Assembly: GCA_947579605.1 (NCBI GenBank)
Contig: OX388312.1
Coordinates: 22,281,313 to 22,345,312, forward strand
Reading direction: 5' to 3'
DNA from: Athripsodes cinereus
Lineage: Eukaryota > Arthropoda > Insecta > Trichoptera > Leptoceridae
Length of the DNA stretch: 64,000 nt
Positions 57,546-64,000 of this stretch are shown in pieces (within the stretch, counting starts at the first letter, position 1; each line of letters begins with the position of its first letter). A program made the position numbers and the translations under genes. The notes beneath the pieces were generated by a model. That model worked only from the letters and a program-made list of their open reading frames with translations, had not been told where the DNA came from and made no database searches.

Positions 57546-57605
57546 TGGTTTTGTCATATGCACCCAAATCCAGTTTAACAATTAAAAAAAAAAGTAAATA
57601 TTCTA

Positions 57606-57621
57606 AACATACCTTATTAAT
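57606..57621 (+). repeat. 16-bp direct repeat, right copy
   Basis: AACATACCTTATTAAT, exact copy of 57103-57118. The bases just before it ('AATATTCTAA') also occur at 53092, so part of the right copy might belong to the element. Confidence 0.6.
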
Positions 57622-59554
57622 TTATTTTTTTCTTTAAAAATAATTTATAAATTGTTCGTATTTTATATATAAATATATTTATTTTTTAGTAATATGGTTA
57701 AAAAGATAATTATTTAGAGGAAAGACTTCAAAGTAAAATTTTAAGTAATTTTTAATGCCAAAAATTATCAACGAGAACTAAAAAAAAAGCTCATTGCGTG
57801 TTTCTTCTTCATTTAGGTACATATTTTTACATATAGTTTCAAGCGAAACCAAATCGTAGGCACTTTGTAAAAAACAAAATGTACCTTCAAGTAAAATTAA
57901 TATAGGACATTATAGAAAATAATTTATAACACGGATTATTAAATGACAAGTAATACAAAGTACCTACTGGTAGTAAGCTAAATAACCGTCGGTCGGGTAA
58001 TAACGTTCAGAGGGAATGAAACGGTGTTGGAATGCGTAAAAGTTTATTTGAAGTGAATGTCCGTAGTGGCTTTTAACTTTCTACATGAAGAATATTAAGT
58101 ACGACTGGAGGTTAAGTCTCTTCCTTTATTAAATACACTATTAGTACATAATACTGCGAATACTTTCCCCTTACAATAGTACATACTTATAATATAATAG
58201 TGTATCCACTTATATTATCTTGTGCCCACGTTTTGTTATATAGAGTCGTTAGTATTCAAGTAAGTAATGCCTACAGATATTTGGGTATTGTTTCATAGCG
58301 ATTATTAAACTGAAGTTTAATACAAGTGCAAAATTAATACTAATTATTACTTTATCAATTTATTTATAGTGTATTCTTTGATATGAATGAACATAATCAC
58401 TTATCATAAAAATCAAAACATTATTTGAAAATACAAAATATCATTTGTTTAATGTTGATTTATTTTGAAAAATACACATTTCAATCTTTTGAAGCAATAA
58501 TACCTATCGCATACACCTATATTATTTAGTAATAGTAAATAGCCTAAAAGCTTGATATTCTTGTCAATAAAAAATAAACCCATGTAGGTAGGTACACGAA
58601 CTATTTTCCATTTGCAAGATAAACTGTTATTATTTTATTTTCAGACACTCATTTTATAAAATTTCAGTAGTAGGAGGACAGTTACAATTTTTATTTGTTT
58701 TTACTTAAGGATCATAATGAAATGTCACATATTTATTTTAGAAACATTACCATTAGTACAAACATTGTTATAGGTACCTAATATGATGCGAGTATTTTGT
58801 ACCTCAAAATAATTTATTTTTGTAGGTTATTTTATTTATTTTATGTAGTAGGTAGATATCCGAGCGACATTCCAATTTTCCTTCATCTTTCTTAGAAGAC
58901 TCTGTGTATGTAAGCTTGTCTCATATATTTATTTTTTTATTATTAGGTACTCGTTATTTCTCGTTACGTTACATCGCAAAGTAAACCATTAATTTTCTTC
59001 GTTAGACATCGTAATCTTCCGAGAGTCGGGAGACTATGGGAATTAAAAAAAATATACACACACATATTATATTAATCGAAAACAATACTTGGAAAAATAA
59101 ACACGTGCAGATCAAAATCTAAATCATATTTGTGTACCTAAATACGTACTTATAATGTTAACTTCAAAGCGTTCTTGGTAAAGAATCTGCAAATAAAAGT
59201 AAAATTGAAGAAAGACCTACTTCACACCCGGATATCTGTAGAGTAATACACTCCTATTTATCCAAATAACGGAGGGGCCGTGGTTAGATGTACAGGTCGC
59301 CGGCACCGTGCGGCCTTAAGTGGTGCATTAAGTAATTAACCAATTACTGTGAGATGAATGTTTGATATCTGGTAGGTAATCCAAACAAAATAAAAGTAAA
59401 AAAAAATACATGGACGACTGATGTGAGACTGTGTTATTCTAAATCTGGTCTAGTTAGCCATGCTTCTGGATTCTCTGACGTCGCGCTCGCTTCGTTCCAT
59501 TTTTTTTTAATCTATCCTTCACTTTTCATCTGACCCTTTTCAAGTATGCAGAAA
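57622..59554. other. Gene-free A+T-rich DNA
   Basis: A less A+T-rich block at 59270-59325 ('GGCCGTGGTTAGATGTACAG', 'GTCGCCGGCACCGTGCGGCC') stands out but has no second copy here and no tRNA fold that I can draw. The rest holds nothing recognised. Confidence 0.45.
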
Positions 59555-59655
59555 TGGCCTTCCTCAAATTGTATATAGTTTTTCACGCAAGCACACCCTG
59601 TTCTTACTCAGCACGTGATCAATCCACCTCTGGGGTCAATCCATAGTCGTATGAT
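59555..59655 (-). mobile_element. Repeat D, probable LINE C-terminal scrap
   Basis: A minus frame reads 'PQRWIDHVLSKNRVCLREKL'. Shared words with 17085-17215 ('CCTCTGGGGTYGATCYATGG' on the plus strand) make it a repeat. It resembles the G-R-P/W region of LINE proteins in style only. Confidence 0.4.
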
Positions 59656-59661
59656 ATTTAG

Positions 59662-59686
59662 ATTGTGTCAAGAGTAACCCTGCTAA
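59662..59686 (+). mobile_element. Solo end of the 15555-15769 MITE family
   Basis: 'TGTCAAGAGTAACCCTGCT' is the same as the terminal 19 bases of the MITE at 15751-15769. The base run just inside ('TTTAGATTG') is diverged. The RTE-like tail begins directly afterwards. Confidence 0.55.
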
Positions 59687-59977
59687 TCATCATCATCATC
59701 ATCATCATCGCCCTCAACGCTCCTCTCGGGAGCACAGGGCAGAAACCAGCCTCCTCCATTCAGAGCGTCTCAATGCCAATTGCGTCACCTTTTTCCACGA
59801 CATTCCTTGCGCTCTGATATCGTTGTCACAGGAACGGTGTATTGTGAAAAAGGGACGCCCGGGCCGACGGAACCCCTGCAGACGGAAGAACAGTGCTCTT
59901 TTTGGCCAACTATCATTAGGCATTCTCAAAACATGTCCCAGCCAGGACCATCGTCTCTCCTGTATTACGCTGATCAT
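59687..59977 (-). mobile_element. RTE-like LINE 3' end, minus strand
   Basis: The minus frame of 87 codons (59714-59977) reads 'MISVIQERRWSWLGHVLRMP', 'NDSWPKRALFFR', 'GFRRPGRPFFTIHRS' and 'WRRLVSALCSREER', then a stop and a GAT run (ATC run 59687-59711 on the plus strand). It differs from the copy at 1414-1620 at 5 of 69 residues and carries no frameshift, so both are young. The 5' truncation point is at about 59980. The tail touches the MITE end at 59686. Confidence 0.9.
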
Positions 59978-59989
59978 ACCGTATCATAT

Positions 59990-61662
59990 AATCACGTTTT
60001 ATTTCAACTCTTCTTTCAGACTTTTACATATTCCTCGCGCATTCTATTATCTTTTTTTGGATTTACATATTGTGTAAACTGTTTCTTAATGTTTTGAATA
60101 AACATACAAATAATAATATCATATTGTGGGTACTATAGCGACAGTACATTATATTCATTTCTTCTATTTACATTTTATTATTTTGATATATTTATAGTAC
60201 AAAGACATCAAATATTTAATTATTCAATAAAGAAAAGAATAAATAATATGATCGATATAATGAGAGCTACATGGTTTTTATTATAATACATCCATGAAAT
60301 GCTTCTCATTAGGAAAAAAATACAGTTCACAGTGCAAAAAATGACTGACAGAAATATTGAATAATAATAAATACTTGAGAAGCAACTCTTGAGAAATAAA
60401 ATCTACCAAAATGAAGCAAACAATTACAAAGGAATGAAATCCAAGAAAACCTTGGTGTTATAAAAGTCACATATTTTATTGTTGACTAAAATCCTTATCT
60501 CTTATATCTCCTTCTTTAATAAGTACAATAGAGGTACAAAGCCTTTTTAATATTTGCAAAAAAAAATATTCCTGGAACTAAAAGTAATTCTCATTAAATT
60601 TAATAATTTTTTATTACCCAAACACAGAATTAAATTAAATTATGTTTAATTTATAACGAAGAATAAATAATACAGTTAAATGGTAAAAAAATAGCCACGT
60701 TATATTTATTTTTACAATGAAAATTCAATGAATTAATGATATAAACAAAATTATGGTGAATAAATAAAAAAAAAACAAATAATAAACGCCGCAAAATCAA
60801 GTCTTGGATGCCACCCTTTGCAGAGCTCTTCAGTAAACCGCGTGTATCCATCGATTAACTAAGAGATTAGACAGTTAAAACATCGTTTTTTTAGTGACGG
60901 AGTTTTTAACGCCCAGTTTTGTCCCAGACATAGAATAAGGTGTTTGTCACCTTGCAGCGCCATTTCAATTTTGCTTTAATCAAAATATTTCGTTTTAGAA
61001 GCACTCTCTTTTCAACAGCATCCTTGAGACAGAAAATAAATAGTAAATCGTACGTAATATGATTACGAGTTGCTTAAAATCCATGGCATGCAATTCACTA
61101 TATTATCTTTGACTAACCCACTTGAATATAATATAGATTGGAACATGTTAAAAATTTATTGATTAAGAACTTTGTACTTACATTATGTATAATTACATTA
61201 GGATTATGTGAGCAATAGTAATCTGTAAACTTTCTGCTGCTGTTTAGTACATAAGTCAAGGCAGGAAAATCTTGCGAAATGTCAACACTCGTATAATATA
61301 CAGAACATAATATTATGAATTTGTTTTAGAAACAAACACAAACATAATAATATCAATGTGTGTAAATGAGTCAGTATGTATGTATATATGTATGCGGGTA
61401 CGTTATACTCTAATCACTTTTGATGCAAACAATTTGCATTGCAAATACATTAACACGTCATATGGAAAATATTAAAGTGCACTACGGAAGCATTTATTAT
61501 AATATCTACTTGTATTAGTGTATGATTCGTACCAGCGAGACGTAGTTGTTTATAGATACTAGGTATGTACTCGAGTGAAATATATTTACATGCATGTACC
61601 GCATCTTGCGCATGTCGACATGCATGAATGTTAATAATATTAATAGTAATATTATACCTACA
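59990..61662. other. Gene-free A+T-rich DNA
   Basis: The block at 60890-61030 is somewhat less A+T-rich ('TTTGTCACCTTGCAGCGCCA') but not recognisable. No other feature. Confidence 0.5.
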
Positions 61663-61920
61663 CTAGAAAAATTTCACCGATTTCGACATGGCCTAAGTTT
61701 TACCAATGAATTTGATAATTAAACATCCATTTTTTTCGTTTGATATAAATTATTCCAAATTGTATTTCAAATATAGAACAAACTACAGAAAAATCTCACC
61801 GATTTCGTCGTGGCCTAAGTTAAGTTACCAATGAATTTGACAATTCAACATCCGTCTTTTCCGTTTCAAATTTTATTGTTACAAATTGTATTTCAAATCA
61901 AGAACAAGCTACAGAAAAAT
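61663..61920. repeat. Tandem duplication, 2 x about 122 bp
   Basis: Units start at 61665 and 61787, with a short third beginning at 61913 ('ACAGAAAAATC'). Shared words are 'CACCGATTTCG', 'GTGGCCTAAGTT / ATGGCCTAAGTT', 'CCAATGAATTTGA' and 'ACAAATTGTATTTCAAAT'. Divergence between units is about 15% by eye, so the duplication is older than the one at 8290. Confidence 0.75.
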
Positions 61921-63289
61921 CATCTTTCAAAACATGTGATGGAAAAAACATGGAACACTATTAGTTGTGGTCAGTTTAATCGATTTGTTGTCAGCATAGA
62001 ATATAATTATTATACTCAAGTAAAAGGAAATAATAATTCATTGAAACGACTATTTACTCTATCAACACTCGATTCAAACACGATAAAAAGAGAAATATTT
62101 TCGCACCACCATGAAAAACGAACATATTTTAATAATCTTTTATTCTATCAAACGATTTTCTAAAGTGAATGAATCTAAAAAATAATGAAAATTTATTCAC
62201 TGCGTAATAAACTCTTTTAAACAAAATAGTTTCAAAATCCATTTGCATGTACCTACAAACATATAAAATTATTAATTTAGCAAGATCATAGTTCATAGAA
62301 CAAGATAAATCACTAAGCATATGCATGAACAATGAATTTAATCATGCTATATTTAGCATAATGTATTATAATAGAAATATTTATGAGATAGTTTTATTAC
62401 TAACACTTCTACGTGTTCACTATTATATGGCTTCAGATAATATATTTTGAAGGGATGCAAAGACTCGTGAAAGTTTATCAAAACTGAAAAAAGTAAGATA
62501 AGTCACAAAAACAAGCGATGTATTTTTGATGTTAGTTCTTAGTATAAGATAAAAATTCACTTATTTAACAATGTTAAAATAATGCTAGAATGCATGTCAT
62601 ATTTCTATCTTTCTATCCAATTACGGCATATTCAACCAGTGTAATAGACAGTGAACAACTGCACATAATAATCATACAAGCTGTTTGGCATTTGACTGGC
62701 ATTCACTAGTGCTGGCTTGAAGCTGTTAAATCATTTTTTATGAAGTTTTCATCGCAGAAACACCATCTTATTTAATCGACAATTAATACATAATAAAGGT
62801 TTAGATAGAAGACATTGACAGGGGAATGAAAAGAGTGAATAAAGAGGGCTTTTTCAGCAGTGCATTTACATGGGTTTAAGAAGACAACTCTTAATTTTTC
62901 TGTCCTTCTATAATAATCATCGTAGTAGGTATCAGTCAAAAGTAGGACAACCAGTGGACCATGGCAAGTTACCATAGATATATATAAAAATAGATAGGGG
63001 GTTTTATAGACACATCTTAATGTTCCGGGTCAATGATCAAGTTCAAGATAAGGATAAGAAAATGGGAGAGTACCTAGCTAAAGGAAAACAATTTGTGCTT
63101 TTGGAGGACAAATCTTACAGATGATGTTTTTATATTTACGTGGTACAAAATGAAAAACTTTCCAAAATTTTACATAATCAATTTATTTTGACAAGTCAGT
63201 TTAATCGCAATGGAATAATTATAAACAGTTTTTATTTGTTGTTTTGTAATCTTTCTTTCCATTATAATTTGAATTTTGAACGTTAAATT
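61921..63289. other. No gene; faint repeat A trace
   Basis: At about 62910-62965 'ATAATCATCGTAGTAGGTAT' and 'GGACAACCAGTGGACC' may be a worn repeat A. A 110-codon frame (61831-62163) starts inside the tandem repeat and shows no domain. Confidence 0.4.
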
Positions 63290-63485
63290 CATCTTCATAT
63301 CTCAACCATCGCCAAATATCTCACAAGTGGTGTAACCAGTGGATTAACTGTACGTTCTAACAACAATTAAATCCTTTAGAACGTCTGGCATTCTTCATCT
63401 TTGAACTGAAACTGTTAAATATCTCTTTCGTGATATTTTACGAATGCCTTCCCTTAATAGTATGCTCGAAAACGATTTTAAATCC
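63290..63485 (-). repeat. Repeat A, long copy
   Basis: The plus strand has 'CATCGCCAAATATCTCACAA', 'GTGGTGTAACCAGTGGATTA', 'AGAACGTCTGGCATTCTTCA', 'TCTTTGAACTGAAACTG' and the distal block 'ACGAATGCCTTCCCTTAATA'. It documents the linker between core and distal block ('AACTGTTAAATATCTCTTTC'). Confidence 0.65.
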
Positions 63486-63490
63486 AAACA

Positions 63491-63817
63491 TTAGATATAT
63501 TTACAATATTTTTTTTTATCTTTTGAAAGCTTTATCAAATCTTCGATGTTTCGTGATAAAAATATAAACATAATCTGGATAAACATCACCAATAAATGTC
63601 TTACAAATGTCATATGTAAATTAACAAAATGCATTTTATGTCTGATGAACTGCGAGACTTCATCTTGAAAAAGTCGTAAAAATATTAATTTTAATAAACG
63701 TGAACTTTTTGAATTTGATCCATTCACTACGTGAAATTGTTTAAACAAGCGAGATACTTTAAATAAACAATACCTATTTATAAAATTAATTATAATATTC
63801 CATGGAGCACCCGGCAA
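63491..63817 (-). other. Unassigned 108-codon frame
   Basis: The frame translates to a basic, hydrophobic protein with one clear candidate membrane segment near residues 76-90 ('HLLVMFIQIMFIFL') followed by 'NIEDLIKLSKD'. That arrangement faintly recalls N-terminal parts of insect chemoreceptors, but the same can arise by chance in A+T-rich DNA. There is no second exon, splice context or repeat match that I can point to. I do not claim a gene. Confidence 0.15.
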
Positions 63818-63864
63818 AGAATTGTTCGAAAAAATAAAGTCATTTTACATATTCTTAAATTCCC

Positions 63865-63994
63865 CTATAAGGTTTGCCACCCATCCTGAATCTCTTGATT
63901 TTTTATTGGCACGGAGAGGACAGCTTACATGTTTATGACATGAAGCTGGTCTGATCGCTATCCCACTTAAGAGTTATAATGTGATGGTATAGTT
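63865..63994 (+). repeat. Repeat A
   Basis: 'AAGGTTTGCCACCCATCCTG', 'TTATTGGCACGGAGAGGACA', 'TTACATGTTTATGACATGAA', 'GCTGGTCTGATCGCTATCCC' and 'TAATGTGATGGTATAGT' follow the family order. It lies some 380 bases from the opposite-strand copy at 63290-63485, so the two are head to head. Confidence 0.8.
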
Positions 63995-64000
63995 GTAGTA

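Noticed and set aside
61831..62163. 110-codon frame as a gene
   Set aside because: It starts inside a tandem duplication and has no domain.
3515..63994. Repeat A as a Helitron
   Set aside because: A hairpin lies near one end, but I could not find a CTRR end at a constant distance, a TC start, or A/T insertion sites. Left unclassified.

Overview
The window looks like nuclear DNA of an insect. It is strongly A+T-rich (roughly 70% by eye), has no bacterial gene packing, no long reading frame, and many decayed non-LTR retrotransposons (LINEs), tRNA-derived SINEs and inverted-repeat elements. Lepidoptera is the best guess. The support is from memory of family-level sequence features: a LINE 3'-UTR block of the 'GGTTGGAAGAGATCGC' type (1645-1760, weaker at 48523-48615), a SINE tail of the 'AGTACCCATAATACAAG' type (52010-52165, and 39224-39507 on the minus strand), and abundant 'TAGGTACCTAC' stretches. 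Another insect order is not excluded.

I found no host protein-coding exon, rRNA, true tRNA or CRISPR array that I can support. The recognisable coding sequence is almost all C-terminal reverse-transcriptase (RT) debris of LINEs: an RTE-like family with a (GAT)n tail (1234-1641, 7320-7420 minus, 7466-7613, 59687-59977 minus); other LINE groups at 21236-21692, 23239-23945, 40430-40721, 40735-40891 minus, 43339-43620, 49333-49531 minus, 52195-52550 minus and 54138-54640; and shorter scraps at 16300-16350 and 36690-36785. These are 5'-truncated, as is usual for LINE insertions.

SINEs: family 1 has A and B boxes, a T-run terminator and a poly(A) tail (13602-13778 plus; 26208-26394, 33985-34228 and 38654-38819 minus). 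Family 2 has a separate tRNA-like head (39224-39507 minus) and shares its tail with 52010-52165. Family C has a weak B box (4680-4865 minus, 32345-32490, 50970-51050).

DNA-type and foldback elements: a 1.37-kb element with 26-bp terminal inverted repeats and TA flanks (3089-4463), carrying a nested repeat; a pair of 285-bp inverted arms (20947-21231 and 22954-23238) around a LINE fragment and a MITE (22493-22748); MITE-like palindromes at 15555-15769, 17863-18047, 18991-19181 and 57117-57545; and a perfect 80-bp-arm hairpin at 33742-33930. Tandem repeats lie at 8290-8540 (3.2 x 78 bp), 54201-54432 (2 x 116 bp) and 61663-61920 (2 x about 122 bp).

The most frequent unidentified repeat, here called repeat A, occurs at least fifteen times in both orientations. 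One end reads 'TTCAGCGATGAGGTTTGCC' and the other carries a short hairpin 'ATCCCACTTGTGGGAT'. Its class is unknown to me. The rest is A+T-rich intergenic or intronic DNA in which I see nothing firm. I found no new biological system; the more informative items are structural, such as an apparently twin-primed LINE with a duplicated junction, repeat A, the 285-bp inverted arms and the TA-flanked element.
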